Below are positions 1-11,999 of a DNA stretch of 64,000 nucleotides, piece after piece. Position 1 is the first letter of the stretch, and every line of letters starts with the position of its first letter. The notes below the pieces were generated by a model. That model did not search any database and was not told the DNA's origin. It was given only the letters and a program-made list of their open reading frames with translations. The stretch covers positions 70,322,517-70,386,516 of the forward strand of contig NC_092091.1 in assembly GCF_045679555.1 (NCBI RefSeq), read 5' to 3'. This DNA is from Salvelinus alpinus. Its lineage: Eukaryota > Chordata > Actinopteri > Salmoniformes > Salmonidae. The position numbers were made by a program, and so were the translations under genes.

Positions 1-71
1 AAAGATTTTACACACATTGACATGGAGATATTTTTGACACAAAGGATGCCTGGAACCAACTCAGTGGCATT

Positions 72-155
72 AAAATGTAAAATTATGACATGCCAACCCA
101 ATCAAGGCTCTTTGGTATTAAACACAAAACTATACTTGTTATTGTTCAATTGTTC
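72..155 (+). repeat. Duplicated flank segment (copy of 46660-46740)
   Basis: This A/T-rich noncoding stretch aligns with 46660-46740; both share the string ATGACA-GCCAACCCAAT and a following AAACTATACT run. With the 1790-2040 match to 37.0-37.6 kb it suggests that the start of the window is the 3' flank of an upstream copy of the lipoxygenase locus. Bases 1-71 and 156-245 hold nothing I recognise. Confidence 0.55.
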
Positions 156-245
156 AATTTTTAAGCTAGAGCGTCACTTGAAGGTTGTTGTGATCTGAAT
201 GGTTTAGTGGAAGTTTGACACACCTGAAATGAGAAATAGTCAGTT

Positions 246-301
246 TGTCGCGACTTCCGCCGAAGTCGGTGCCTCTCCTTGTTCGGGCGGCGCTCGGCGC
301 C
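246..301 (+). repeat. 5' fragment of a gypsy-type LTR
   Basis: Begins TGTCGCGACTTC and matches the start of the solo LTR at 54878 for about 55 bases (CTCCTTGTTCGGGCGG is shared), then stops abruptly. It is a truncated LTR of the same family; no target duplication can be assigned. Confidence 0.6.
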
Positions 302-329
302 GTCCCTCTCTTTTAGTCATATTGAGAAC

Positions 330-570
330 CAGATCTCCCCTTCTTTCCTTATCCACTCCCATTCTTTTTAAATCTGATTTCACCTGTTTTCTGGAACCCA
401 TCTAACTTGTGCCAACATGCCTCCCAGATGATTTCAACACAATGTATCACCTATCATGTCCTGTTGTTGTAGTGTTAAAAAAAACTGTTGGCCCAGATTA
501 CAATACACATGCTACTATATTAACAACGTTATCAGATCAAGACAGTACAATCACTATTAGATCACATTTA
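330..570 (+). repeat. Segmental duplicate of 60.99-61.5 kb, unexpanded repeat allele
   Basis: From CTCCCCTTCTTTCC through the stretch containing TGATTTCACCTGTTTTCTGG to about 560 this matches 60990-61500. Here the CTCCCCTTCTTTCC unit occurs only about twice, whereas the other copy carries about 17 units. No coding potential is evident. Confidence 0.75.
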
Positions 571-909
571 AGTGTCTACATTTGGTATTAAAATATGTCT
601 CTTCAGATCATAATGCGTCCTTTATGTTTCTAGACAACACCAGGGTCGTATACGAACCAAGCGGAATTTGTCCAATAAGAAATGCGTGTTTTTCGTTTTC
701 CGTTGTGAAACATTTTGCTAATGAATATGTCCCCGATTTGGTCCAATGTGGCCATGATCCATGCACCACATGTTCCTATCACATGTTGCATGTTTATGCA
801 AGTTGTAAATGGGGGATTACCCAGCTAACAATTATAGGGAGAGAGAACATTTTTGTAATGTTCCCCTGATGTTTGAATGCCCAGTTTCCCGTTAGTCCTG
901 GGAACATTC

Positions 910-1690
910 TAGTGCCGTGAAAAAGTATTTGCCCTAATTTTCTCAACTTTTGCATATTTTTGATGCTGAATGTTATCAGATCTTCAACCAAAACCTAATA
1001 TTAGATAAAGGGAACCTCAGTGAACAAATAACACAACAATTACATACTTATTTTATTTATTTCATAAACAAAGTTATGCAACACCCAATGCCCCTGTGTG
1101 AACAAGTAATTGCCCCCTTATACTTAATAACTGGTTGTGCCACCTTTAACTACAATGACTCCAACCAAACACTTCCTGTAGTCGTCGATCAGTCTTTCTC
1201 ATTGCTTTGGAGGAATTTTGGCCCACACTTCCATGCAGAACTGCTCAGCAACATTTATGGGATTTCAAGCATGAACTGCTCGTTTCAAGTCCTGCCACAA
1301 CATCTCAGTTGGGATTAGGTCTGGACTTTGACTAGGCCATTCCAACACTTCAAATTATTTGTTGATTGTTAGGCATTTCACGTAGACTTGATTGTGTGTT
1401 TTCATTGTCTTGCTGCATGACCCAGCTGTGCTTCAGCTTTAGCTCACAGACGGATGGCTTGACATTCTCCTGTAAAATTATCTGATACAGAGCAGAATTC
1501 ATGGTTCCTTCTATTAAGGTCAAGTCGTCCTGGTCCTGAGGCAGCAAGCATCCCCAAACCATCACACTACCACCACCATGCTTGACCGTTTGTATGAGGT
1601 TCTTCATGTGAAATGCTGTGTTTGGTTTTCGCCAGGCATAATGGGACCCATGTTGTGAAAAAAGTTATACTTTTGACTAATATGTCCATA
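910..1690 (-). mobile_element. Tc1-like transposon, truncated
   Basis: Starts with the Tc1-like terminal sequence GTGCCGTGAAAAAGTATTTG. The minus strand at 1350-1607 encodes a transposase piece with the signature KHGGGSVMVWGC followed by a degraded DDE region. No matching right end is seen near 1690, so the copy is truncated and cannot make an intact transposase. Confidence 0.75.
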
Positions 1691-1789
1691 GAACATTGTT
1701 CCAATAGTCTTGATGATCATCCAGGTGCTTCCAGGTGCTTTTTGGAAAATGTATTTTCATTTTTGGATGACATGGGCCCCATTAAGTAG

Positions 1790-2040
1790 TATGAAAACCC
1801 CTCCTAAGACCTATGCTTGTGTTAGCAGAAAGCACAAGCATTTCAAAATGACCCGTCTCCACACTCTCTTTGAGATCTTGCCTATCCAAAGCCTATCCAC
1901 TAAATTTTCCCCTTGAGGCCAGAGGGAGCCAGACAAAAGAGAGGCATTCGATAAACACCAACTCTGAAAAACATTGGTATTGAATCCAATGCTGAATATT
2001 GGATTGACGTAGTCGAGTGGAAAACAGGCTGCATAATCTG
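1790..2040 (+). repeat. Duplicate of the lipoxygenase 3' flank (37.05-37.62 kb)
   Basis: Contains GCACAAGCATTTCAAAATGA and CCAGAGGGAGCCAGACAAAA, both repeated in the same order at 37066-37100 and 37498-37560, down to the final CATAATCTG. In the second copy a LINE tail is inserted between the two blocks. Reads as the downstream flank of a lipoxygenase copy lying left of the window. Confidence 0.7.
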
Positions 2041-2312
2041 TGTCATGACTTGCCCTCCTGGATGGAGATCAAAAGTGCCGGCTAATCAAAGGTTTCAAGA
2101 CCCCCCTCTCCTGGGGGAGTTGGCCAGTTTTATGAAGGTCGTAAATACGTCCACTCCCTTGCAATGCAGTATTGAGGGGAAAGAACCCTTTTGTTACGAA
2201 GAGATTGTTCCCGCCAAAACACCAACATCCAAAAGTGGATAATGAAACACCAAGAATGTGGGAAAAGGTCAGGAGGGACTTAAAGAACAATCATGTCAGA
2301 TAATTTGTGACC
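2041..2312. other. Unassigned noncoding sequence
   Basis: Short reading frames on both strands overlap without any recognisable domain. No second copy was seen in the window. Confidence 0.3.
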
Positions 2313-3959
2313 CGATTAAGGAAACTAGAAGTTTGTGGCAAGTCACGAATTTACAGCAGAGGTGTTTGAACATAAACTCATTTTAAATAAAATCTTATTT
2401 TTTGGGGCAGAAATGCCTTCTCGAATATGTTAACTTTCATGTGCCTTAATATCAAACTTGTATGCCATCTGTAAATACAAATAAAATGGATAAATTACAA
2501 GCAACCTTCCCGCTAGCCATGATTGGCTGAGATAATGAGTGGGCTGGATATGCTGAGAGATGCGTTTGGATTGGTCTACCATATAGCACGCGTCTGTCTA
2601 TTGGTCAGTATGTTTAGGTAATCGTGCCGAACGCGGCTTTAAAAAATATATATATAAAACTGCATAAACCTAATGTCAATTTAAAGTGTACTGTTAGCTG
2701 GCTGGCTCGCTAGCTAACGGTTATGTGTATGCTTTCCACTTTCTGGAGGACCGAGTTTTGAAATTAGTGGAATTCGAGTATGATAGCTAAGGAGATGAAA
2801 AAAACACCAGTCTGGATTACATCATCAAAGAGACCCATCCAGCCATGATGTATACTGGTAAGATTTTCAGATATTACACGTTTCTAATTTTGTACTGTTA
2901 ACTAGCTAACGTCGATAACTAACGTTATGTGTATGATCTTATTTTTCGTATCTCAGAAACATTTGCTTGACTAGTTATAGCCATAGAACCTGGTTGTTAG
3001 TGCAGGGCAGGAATGTCATGAGTTGTGATTATGGTTCATTGTTTAGCAAGCTAGCTAGCTACATGTCTTAACAAAAGACTCCACTCTAATTTTGACGAAG
3101 TATTTTCATTTCAAGTTAGTGTACTGTTAGCTAGCTAGCTAACGTTAGCTGTCTGGCTTGCTAACTAACGTTACGTCATGCATTGGGATTAATTGTTTAC
3201 CTAGCTAGCAATCTAGCTAAGTTTCTTAACAAGAGACTCTCATAGTGTGCCAGAGCGCAGAATAACTGATGCATTTTTGAACGCTCAACACCCATTGAAT
3301 ATGTCCGGTGTCAGTAAACGTCGGCAACAAAGCGTAATTCAGTTGTTGCCAGCAGCACAGTTACAGTCACCAATGCTCTGGATAACATGAAAAAAGCCTA
3401 ACCAGCTCTGCTAGGGTGAGTAAAATGGTCAGAGTGGGGTGTTCTCTCATTATGTGTCTGGTAGTAGCTAGCCAATGTTAGCCAGTTAGCTTGGGTGCTT
3501 GACTGTAGTTGTGAGGTCAGAGCATTCGAAACAACCCTACTTATTGGCCAGAGCGTACAGTGTGCGCACTGAATGCGAAACCACAGAGCGATAGGGCGAG
3601 TAATGTTCAGTGAGCTGTTCTCGCTCGCTCTCTCGTTTGGAAGTAGCTGGCAAGTTAGTACAGAATGGTTGGCTCAACCCTTGAAGAGATGGGTGGGGCT
3701 AAGGCTTAAGAGGGTGTGAATAATGTTGAATGGGTGTAGACAAAGAAGGGCTCTCCAATAGTAGTACCAAAACATTGAAAGACAATTTTCTCAAAAGTGA
3801 GTTTACAAGTTGATCAACTTTCAAAGCAGAATTACTTTCCCATTGTTTCCTCAAATGCAGTGTGTGATATACAACATTGTAGCTCTGAGTCTCTACTTTT
3901 ATCCAATGTAAAAACACAATTTCAAATGTTGCTACATAAGTCAGAATCCAGGTGGTGAG
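2313..3959 (-). mobile_element. Noncoding GTGAC-ended element, copy 1 (inverted)
   Basis: About 1.65 kb, rich in GCTAGC and AACGTTAGC motifs, homologous in reverse complement to 6146-8061. Ends are GTGACCC on the left and GAGTCAC on the right, a short terminal inverted repeat. No transposase is encoded. Probably a non-autonomous DNA transposon; the superfamily is not identified. Confidence 0.55.
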
Positions 3960-4781
3960 TCACATTTTGTTTTGTGATATCATTAAAGACGTAATAACGG
4001 AAACATTAACTTTAAAAGCTTTCACAACGTATAGGTCAGAGTTGCATCCAAATGTTGTAAAACTTATATGACTAAATATGAAACTATTTGTGAGAAGATT
4101 AAATGTGATTTTGGCCTTCTAAATGAGAATTTGTTTTGATAGGAGACTTTTGCTAAGTCAGTAACCAAGCCCACGTAAGCACAGACATTGTGCCCACAGG
4201 GTGGAACGCCCCTTTTTCCAGAGTGCATAAGGGGACTGCTGGCAGAATTTACATTAGACCAGTATACGTGAGGCGCGAGCTGAATACGTTACAAATGGTT
4301 ATATCTCTAAAGACCAAAACATGCCGGGTTTCTGCTGGTGTGTAGACATGTTCTAGCTGTAGCCTGAATAATCAACCATAGAGACCAGAAAGCGTGGAGC
4401 GGTGGCTACACGTGACAAATGGTTTAAAAACTACAAGACCAGAAAACTCTAGACAAGTGAAGGCGAAGAGCATACCAAACATTCTCAGTCTGCAGCTGGG
4501 TAATGTAATTTAGTCTAGGAAACTTGACTGAAGACAAGAGACAAAGCACAATTTCCTTTCACCACAATAGATATCTCTAAAGGATCTATTCTAACAAGCC
4601 TCTCTGAACACCGCGTGGTACACCTCTGGAGGATTCATTCTAACAGACACTCCGAGATCAAGAAGCTACAACTACAAAGGACATGGTGACCTCTGGTGGA
4701 CAACCAGAGACTTTAGGTCGACTGACTCCCCATAAGATGGACCGGGAGATTTCAACAGAGACGACAAAGACATGCAAGCGT
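3960..4781. other. Unassigned noncoding sequence between two mobile elements
   Basis: No open frame of note. Contains an imperfect internal duplication: GATATCTCTAAAGGATCTATTCTAACA near 4570 and a related GGAGGATTCATTCTAACAGA near 4630. Could be a retroelement leader, but nothing diagnostic is seen. Confidence 0.3.
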
Positions 4782-5520
4782 AAAAGATTGGGGTCACATA
4801 GACATTTCCTTGTTTTTGAAAGAAAAGCTTTTTTTGTCCATTTGAAATAACATCAAATTTATCAGAAATACAGTGTAGACATTGTTAATATTGTAAATGA
4901 CTATTGTAGCTGGAAACGGCAGATTTTTTTTTTGTTGTTGCATGGAATATCTACATAGGCATACAGAGGCCCATTATCAGCAACCATCACTCCTGTGTTC
5001 CAATGGCACGTTGTGTTGTGTTAGCTAATCCAAGTTAATAATTTTAAAAGGTTAATTGATTATTAGAAAACCCTTTTGCAATTATGTTAGCACAGCTGAA
5101 AACTGTTGTGGTGATTTAAAGAAGCAATAAAACTGTCCTTCTTTAGACTAGTTGAGTATCTGGAGCATCAGCATTTGTGGGTTCGATTACAGGCTCAAAA
5201 TGGCTAAAAACAAAAACTTTATTCTGGAACTTGTCAGTTTATTCTTGTTCTGAGAAATGAAGGCTATTCCATGCGAGAACTTGCCAAGAAACTGAAGATC
5301 TCGTACAACGCTGTGTGCTACTATCTTCACAGAACAGTGCAAACTGGCGCTCTAACCAGAATATGAGGAGTGGGAGGCCCCGGTGCACAGCTGAGCAAGA
5401 GGACAAGGCAATTAGAGTGTCTAGTTTGAGAAACAGATGCCTCACAAGTTCTCAACTGGCAACTTCATTAAATAGTACCCGCAAAACACCAGTATCAACG
5501 TCAACAGTGAAGAGGCGACT
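4782..5520 (+). mobile_element. Tc1-like transposon fragment (family of 19244-20699)
   Basis: Aligns with the left half of the complete copy at 19244: the shared block GGGGTCAC..CCTTGTTTTTGAAAG, the same leader, and the start of the transposase (helix-turn-helix stretch with KKLKISYNAV near 5286). It stops at about 5520 inside the transposase. Outer terminal bases are lost. Confidence 0.75.
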
Positions 5521-5871
5521 TCCTCTGTCCATTTGTCTGTGTTCTTTTGCCCATTGTCTGTGTTCTTTTGCCAACATTTTTTTAGCTTTCGGCAGATCTA
5601 TTCTATGAGCTTCTGTGGCCTAACACTTCATGGCTGAGCCATTGTTGCTACTAGACATTTCCACATCACTTCAATAACAGCACTTAGAGTTGACCGGGGC
5701 AGCTCTAACAGGGCAGAAATTTGACGAACTGACTTGTTGGAAAGGTGGCATCCAATGACGGTGCCACGTTGAAAGTCACTGAGCTCTTCAGTACGGGCCA
5801 TTCTACTGCCAATGTTTGTCTATGGAGATTGTATGGCTGTGTGCTTGATTTTATATACAATAAAGTTGAAG
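5521..5871 (-). mobile_element. Composite Tc1-like pieces
   Basis: 5521-5595 carries a 20-bp direct duplication (GTCTGTGTTCTTTTGCC twice). 5596-5871 is a transposon end also seen at 39087-39245 (shared CTCTTCAGTA and CATTCTACTGCCAATGTTTG). The latter is interrupted at 5871 by the LINE that follows. Confidence 0.55.
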
Positions 5872-6145
5872 CTCTCAGGGCGAGGATCTCCTTCCAGAGA
5901 GACATCATGGCTCTCTCTGGATATACTGTCCCCATCCATACATCCAGCTGGGTTCTCAGTACATTGTGCAGACAGGAATAAAGAACTCTATAGAAAGAAG
6001 AAAGTCAGTGGTGTATGTTTCATGAGTAACTACTCAAGATACTTCTCTCTGGTTATAGTCACAGCCGTGTAAATTCCCCCTCAAGCCGATACCACGACGG
6101 CCCTCAAGGAACTACACTGGACTTTGTGCAAACTGGAAACCACAT
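5872..6145 (+). mobile_element. CR1/L2-group LINE, part 1 (endonuclease region)
   Basis: Translates in pieces to an endonuclease-like region: HPAGFSVHCADR near 5938, GVCFMSN near 6014, then VIVTAV and, in a shifted frame, a stretch ending KLETTY at about 6140. The element is cut by the insertion at 6146-8061 and resumes at 8062 with the coding order kept. It has frameshifts and is not functional. Confidence 0.7.
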
Positions 6146-8061
6146 ATGTGACCAACCGGCTCGATTCGTTCATATGTAGCAGAATTTGAAATTGTATTTT
6201 TCACATTGGATAAAAGTAGACTCAGAGCTAGAAAAGGGTATATCATACACTACATTTGAGGAACAATGGGAAAGTAATTCTGCTTTGAAAGTTGATAAAC
6301 TTGTAACCTCACTTTTGAGAAAATTCCCTTTGAATGTTTTGGTACACCCACTGGAGAGCTCTTCTTTGTATACGCCCATTCAGCATCGTTCACACCGTCT
6401 TAATTTATAGCCCAGCCCGTAAACTCAGAGCGTTGTCAGTTTGTCCATTCATAAATTCTGAGCGTTTCGATCTCAGGAGCGTTCAGAGCGCACACTGGAC
6501 GCTCTGGCCGAGGAGTAGGGTTGATCCGAGCGTTCTGTCCGAACAGCAGTCAAGCACCCAAGCTAACTGGCTAACGTTGGCTAGCTTGCTAGCTACTTCA
6601 GACACAAATGAGAAAACAGCTCACTCTGACCATTTTTTACTCACCCTAGCAGAGCTGGTTAGGTTGTTTTTATGTTATGCAGAGCGTTGGTGACTGCAAC
6701 TGTGCTGCTGGCAACAATTTAATTACGCTTTTTTGCCAACGTTTACTGACACTGCTTCATATTCAATGGATCTTGAGCATTTGGAAATTCATCAGTTATT
6801 CTGCGCTTTGGCACACTCAGACGAGAGTGCTCTGAAGTCGGAGTAGATAGCCAGAGCGAATTTACCAGCTACGTCTATCAGTTGTCGCAGTAACAACATG
6901 AACATTCTATTGAAATGGTTACTTGCATAGTGGAGTATTTTGTTAAGACATGTTAGCTAAACAATTAACCATACTCCCAACTCATTCCATTACTACCCTG
7001 TCAGGACCCGGTGCGAGAAACAGTCACTAAATAATTGGCAGAACCCAGAAGATGAGGCAGACACAGCAGTACTAGAGATGGTGGTTTAATAAAAAATAGA
7101 TATCTTCCAAAATACAAAGAAAATCCACAAAGTGGTAAAAACAGCAAGGGAAAAAACAAACCTCAAAAGACCAATCCAAAAATACACGAGAACAAAACCA
7201 GAGAACCTCTGGAAAATCCATCAAGAGAAAAATGATCACAAAGGCTGGGGCTGGGTGCTAACATACAAACACTGAGCAAGGAACTGAGGAACACACAGGG
7301 TTTAAATACTAACAAGGGAATGACTTACAGGTGCAAACAATAATTAGGGCAAGAAAAAACAAAAGGTACAAAAAAGGTGCAAGGGGGACATCTAGTGAAC
7401 AAAACCTGAACAGTCCTGGCCAAAACCTGACATACCCTGCATAAATCTGTAGGTAGCTAACCAACCAGGTTCAGTATTAGCTAGCTTACATTAGGCTATA
7501 ACTAGCAAAGCAAATGGCTCTGAGATACGAATAATATTACTACACAGATCACACATGTAATGTTAGCTAGCGAGCCAGCCAGCTAACAGTACACAAACTG
7601 AAAACAACTTTCTGACAACATTAGAAACGTGTAATATCAGAAAATGTAATTAGTCTAGCTATCTTCTCCCTCTCTCTAACGGAAGCCACGGTTGCCCTTA
7701 GTTTGAGGATGTAATCCGGATATAGGTGTTTTCTCCATCTCCTGAGCTATCATACTCTAATTCCACTGATTTCAAAACTCGATCTCTTGGCATGTCCAGC
7801 CCACTCATTATCTCAGCCAATCATGGCTAACGGGAAGGTTGCTGACTTTTTCCGTGGCTAGACCAACTAGGCTCGGAATTTAAATGTTTTATTCATATTT
7901 ACAGATGGCATACAAGTGTGTTAGTAAGTCACATGAAAGTTAATATGTTCCAGAAGGCATTTCTGCCAAAAAATGCATTTTGATAAAAAAAAAGTGAATG
8001 GCTCTCCTGTGAAGTTTTGACTCACGACATATGCCTAGTTTCCTGAAATGAGTTTCATATC
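6146..8061 (+). mobile_element. Noncoding GTGAC-ended element, copy 2, inserted in the LINE
   Basis: Begins GTGACCAACCGG and is the inverse of 2313-3959; examples of shared blocks are the CATTGGATAAAAGTAGA stretch near 6195 and the AGCCAATCATGGCTA stretch near 7814. It interrupts LINE coding sequence, with ATAT present on both sides. A 434-bp solo LTR (6999-7432) lies inside it. Confidence 0.65.
6999..7432 (-). mobile_element. Solo LTR with target duplication TACCC
   Basis: A 434-bp unit beginning TGTCAGGACC and ending CCTGACA, flanked by TACCC at 6994-6998 and 7433-7437. It interrupts the GTGAC element. No internal region remains, so it is a recombination product of a full LTR element. Its family differs from the TGTCACG family elsewhere in the window; strand is a guess from similarity in end layout. 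Confidence 0.8.
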
Positions 8062-8887
8062 CTGAGGCCTCATTTATTGTAGCTGGGGATTTTAACAAAG
8101 CAAATTTGAGGAAAACGCTACCGAAGTTATATCAACACATTGCCTCTAGTACTCGCACATCAAAAACTCTTGATCATTGTTACTCCCCCTTCCGGGATGG
8201 CTAAAGGGCCCTTCCGCGACGTCCCTTTGGCAAATCGGATCACAACTCCATCCTGCTCCTTCCTTCCTACAGGCAGAAACTCAAACAGGAAGTACCTGTT
8301 TTAAGGTCTATTCAATGCTGGTCTGACCAATCAGAATTCATGCTTCAAGATTGTTTTGATCACGTGGACTGGGCTATGTTCCGGGTTGCCTCAGAATAAC
8401 ATTGACGTATACACTGACACGGTGACTGAGTTCATCGGGAAGTGTATAGGGGGTGTTGTTCCCACTGTGACTATTAAAACGTATCCAAACCAAAAACCGT
8501 GGATAGATGGCAAAGGGAAAACAAGCCACGTCGCGGGCAGCGACGTCTTGCTCCCAGACAAGTTAAACACCTTCACCCGCTTTGAGGATAACACAGTGCC
8601 ACCGACTCGGCCTTCTCCCAAGGACCATGGGCTCTCGTTCTCCATGGCCGAAGTGAGTAAGACATTTAACCCTCGCAACGCTGTCAGCCCAGACAACATC
8701 CCTAGCTGCATTCTCAGAGCATCCGCAGACCACCTGGTTGAAGTGTTTACGGACATATTCAATCTCTCCCTATCCCAGTGTGCTGTCCCCACTTGCATCA
8801 AGATGTCCACCATTGTTCTTCTACGCAAGAAAGCAAAAGTAACTGAACTAAATGACTATTGCCCTGTAGCACTCACTTCTGTCATCA
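8062..8887 (+). mobile_element. CR1/L2-group LINE, part 2 (endonuclease end, linker, RT start)
   Basis: Continues part 1 with VAGDFNKANLRKTLPK at about 8080-8125, then an open frame at 8356-8890 with NNIDVYTDTVTEFIGKCI, NQKPWIDG and the reverse-transcriptase opening [18 protein letters not shown] deletion joins PWIDG directly to a downstream segment. Interrupted at a TTAA site by the next element. Confidence 0.85.
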
Positions 8888-8891
8888 TTAA

Positions 8892-10308
8892 CCTGTTATG
8901 GCTGCAGCCCGACGTCAGCCCGACGCCGGTACACCTATGACAACATCCAGCTCAAGTGCAGGGCGCGAAATTCAAAATCTATTTTTTTAAAATATTTAAC
9001 TTTCACACATTAACAAGTCCAATACAGCATTTGAAAGATAAACATCTTGTCAATCCAGCCAACATGTCCAATTTTTTTTATGTTTTACAGAGAAAACACC
9101 ACATATATTTATGTTAGCTCACCACCAAATAAAAAAGGAGGACAGACATTTTTCACAGCACAAGTAGGATGCAAGTAGCATGCACAAGCCAACCTAACTA
9201 ACCTAGAACCAACCTAAATAACCTAGAAAAAACTACCTCAGATGACAGTCCTATAACATGTTACACAATAAATCTATGTTTTGTTCAAAAAATGTGCATA
9301 TTTTAGCTATAAATCAGTTTTACATTACTGCTACCATCATAGCTACAGTCAGAAATCGCACGGGAGTAGCCAGAGAAAATAAAGACACCAACGTCAACTA
9401 CTAATTACACATCATAAAACATTTCAGAGAAATATATGGTGGATAGCTAATGAAAGAGAAAGATCTTGTGAATAGCGCCAATATTTCCGATTTTTGAAGT
9501 GTTTTACAGCGAAAACACAATATATCGTCATATTAGCTTACTACAATAGCTAACATCACAACAGCATTGACTCAAGGCAAACGGTAGCATAGCACAGTTC
9601 GACAGATATATGAAAAAGCATCCCAAATTGGGTCCTTATCTTTGTTGATCTTCCATCAGAACGAACAATTTCCCTCTTGAATTAGCAAGCACACTGGCAG
9701 TGCGACGCTAACCTCTCCATCTTGAAAAAATGATTGCGTCGCATCACGTCTAAAGTCCAGAATACATTTCAATAATATAATTAAACTATATTGAAATAAC
9801 ATACTTTAGGATGATATTGTGACATGTATCAAATAAAATCGAAGCCAGAGATCATATTCACCTTTACAGAGTGTTTTCCAGGAGCCGAGTCCAGGTCCTA
9901 CTTCGCGCCCAGAAAGAAAAATAAACTGCGCAACACTCACTCCAAGAGGTTGTGTTCAAATCCAGGAAGAGATAATCAAGTGATTTCTTCTCTCACTTCC
10001 GCATGACACCCAGAGGAAGGCGTATGACGTGTTTCTACAGTCCTAAGTGACATGCCCTTTTATAGACAAGGGCTTGAAGAGCGACATCGATTTTGGAAAT
10101 CTCACTTCCGGATAGGAAATGGGCTGTAAAAATAGTTCTGTTCCACTTAGAGAAATAATTAAAACGGTTTTAGAAACTAGAGACTGTTTTCTATCCAATA
10201 GTAATAATAATATGCATATTGTAAGAGCAAAAATTGATTAAGAGGCCGTTTGAAAATTTGCACATATTTTCCAGTTTTTCAATACGCCCCCTGCAGCCAT
10301 AACAAGTT
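8892..10308. mobile_element. Non-autonomous piggyBac-type element at a TTAA target
   Basis: Flanked by TTAA at 8888-8891 and 10309-10312. Left end CCTGTTATGGCTGCAG; right end read inward AACTTGTTATGGCTGCAG: an inverted terminal repeat. No transposase is encoded. TTAA target choice is the hallmark of piggyBac elements; from memory the right-hand sequence (GCATATTATTA, GGATAGAAAACA) resembles an abundant salmonid family. Confidence 0.75.
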
Positions 10309-10312
10309 TTAA

Positions 10313-11690
10313 GTGCATTGAGAGACTAGTTATTAAGGATCATATCACCTCCACCTTACATGAAACCCTAAACCCACTTCAATTTGCATACCGCTCCAAT
10401 AGATTCGTAGACAATGCAATTTCCATCGCACTGCACCCTGAGTCTGAACCCCGCCCTGTGCAGCTGGGTCCTGGACTTCCTGACGAGCTGCCCCCAGGTG
10501 GTGAAGATAGGAAACAACACCTCCACTATGTTGATCTTCAACAAAGTGGCCCCACAAGGGTGCATGCTCAGCCTCCTCCTGTACTCCCTGTTCACCTATG
10601 ACTGCATGGCCACTCACGCCTCCAACTCAATCATGAAATTTGCAGACGACATAACAGTAGTAGGCCTGATTACCAACAATGACGAGACAGCCTACAGGGA
10701 GGATGTAAGGGCCCTGGCAGAGTGGTGCCAGGAAAATAACCTCTCCCTCAACGTCAACAAAACCAAGGAGCTTATCATGGACTTCATGAGAAGTCCAGAG
10801 GGAGTAAGTCCCTATCCACATCGACGGGACCGCAGTGTAAAAGGTGAAAAGTTCCTCAAAGTACGCAGCAATGACAATCTGAAATTGTTCACCCACACAG
10901 ACAGTGTGGTGAAGAAGGCGCAACAACCTCAGGAGGCTGAAGATTTCGGCTTGGCCCCTAAGACCCTCACAAACTTTTACAGATGCACAATTGAGAGCAT
11001 CCTGTCGGGCTGTGTCACTGCCTGGTACAGCAACTGCACCACCCGCAACCGCAGGGCTCTTCAGAGGGTGGTGTGGTCTGCCCAACGCATCACCGGGGGC
11101 ACACTGCCTGTCCTCCAGGACACCTACATCACCCGATGTCACAGGAAGGCCAAAAAGATCATCCCGAGCCACGGCCTGTTCACCCCACTATCATCCAGAA
11201 GGCGAGGTCAGTACAGGTGCATCAAAGCTGGGACAGAGAGACTGAAAAACAGCTTCTATCTCAAGGCCATCAGACTGTTAAACAGCCACCACTAACATTT
11301 AGTGGCTGCTGCCAACATACTGACAGTAGCCGTCTACCACCCGGTTAATCAACTCTGCACCTAAGAGGTTGCTTCCCTATGTACATAGACATGGAATTAC
11401 TGGTTACTTTAATAATGTAACATAAGTCACTTTAATAATGTTTACATACTGCTTTACTCATTTCATATGTATATACTGTATTCTACTGTATTTTAGTCAA
11501 TGTCATTCCGACATTGCTCATCCTGATATTTATATATATCTTAATTCCATTCTTTTACTTTTAGATGTGTGTGTATTGTTGTGAATTGTTAGATACTACT
11601 GCACTGTTGGAGCTAGGAACACAAGCGTTTTTCTACACCTGCAATAACATCCGCTAAATATGTGTATGTGACCAATACAATTCAGATTTT
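10313..11690 (+). mobile_element. CR1/L2-group LINE, part 3 (RT core to 3' end)
   Basis: Resumes the same LINE after the TTAA insertion. The frame at 10414-11295 holds the reverse-transcriptase core: FNKVAPQGCMLS, then the catalytic box FADDITVVG (10640), VNKTKELIMDF, and the C-terminal YRCTIESILSGC, ending RLLNSHH. The 3' UTR runs to the tail GTATGTGACCAATACAATT at 11680. Upstream RT codons (about 60 residues) are deleted, so it is dead. Confidence 0.88.
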
Positions 11691-11970
11691 TAAGCTTGAG
11701 CAAATACAATTCACACCAAGGGGCTTGGTTGACAAGATTCATACAAAGTGGCAACATTTTGTTTCTCGGGGGGGGGGGGGGGGGTTGGGTTGTGAGCACA
11801 TCTTGCCTTACTACTCTGAATACATTGCACAAGCAGGATGTTTTTTTTGTTCTGTCTTGGTTCCAGAGAATGTCCAATTTTCATAAGCAAATAAAAATGT
11901 TCCTCTTTCCACTGAATCAGAAAGGTGTGTCAATGAATGCTTTTCATTGTCCCTACGAGACAACAAACCA

Positions 11971-11978
11971 TATAAAAG
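11971..11978 (+). promoter_or_regulatory. TATA box of the lipoxygenase gene
   Basis: TATAAAAG sits about 30 bases before the probable start of the noncoding first exon. A diverged copy of the whole promoter and first exon occurs at 56340-56433 with the same TATAAAAG, and a weaker one at 48599-48690, which shows the region belongs to the duplicated unit. Confidence 0.65.
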
Positions 11979-11999
11979 AGCCATGACATCTGAGGTGCT

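Noticed and set aside
3699-3917. A short frame (HWIKVET.., ALKVDQLVNSLL) also seen in the second GTGAC element copy at 6186-6410
   Set aside because: The shared part lies after a one-base indel that shifts the frame between the copies, so the likeness follows from DNA homology and not from a kept protein.
2313-8061. A single foldback transposon with 1.6-kb inverted arms
   Set aside because: The right arm begins and ends within one LINE whose coding resumes after it, so it is an independent insertion; the left arm is another copy in the other direction.
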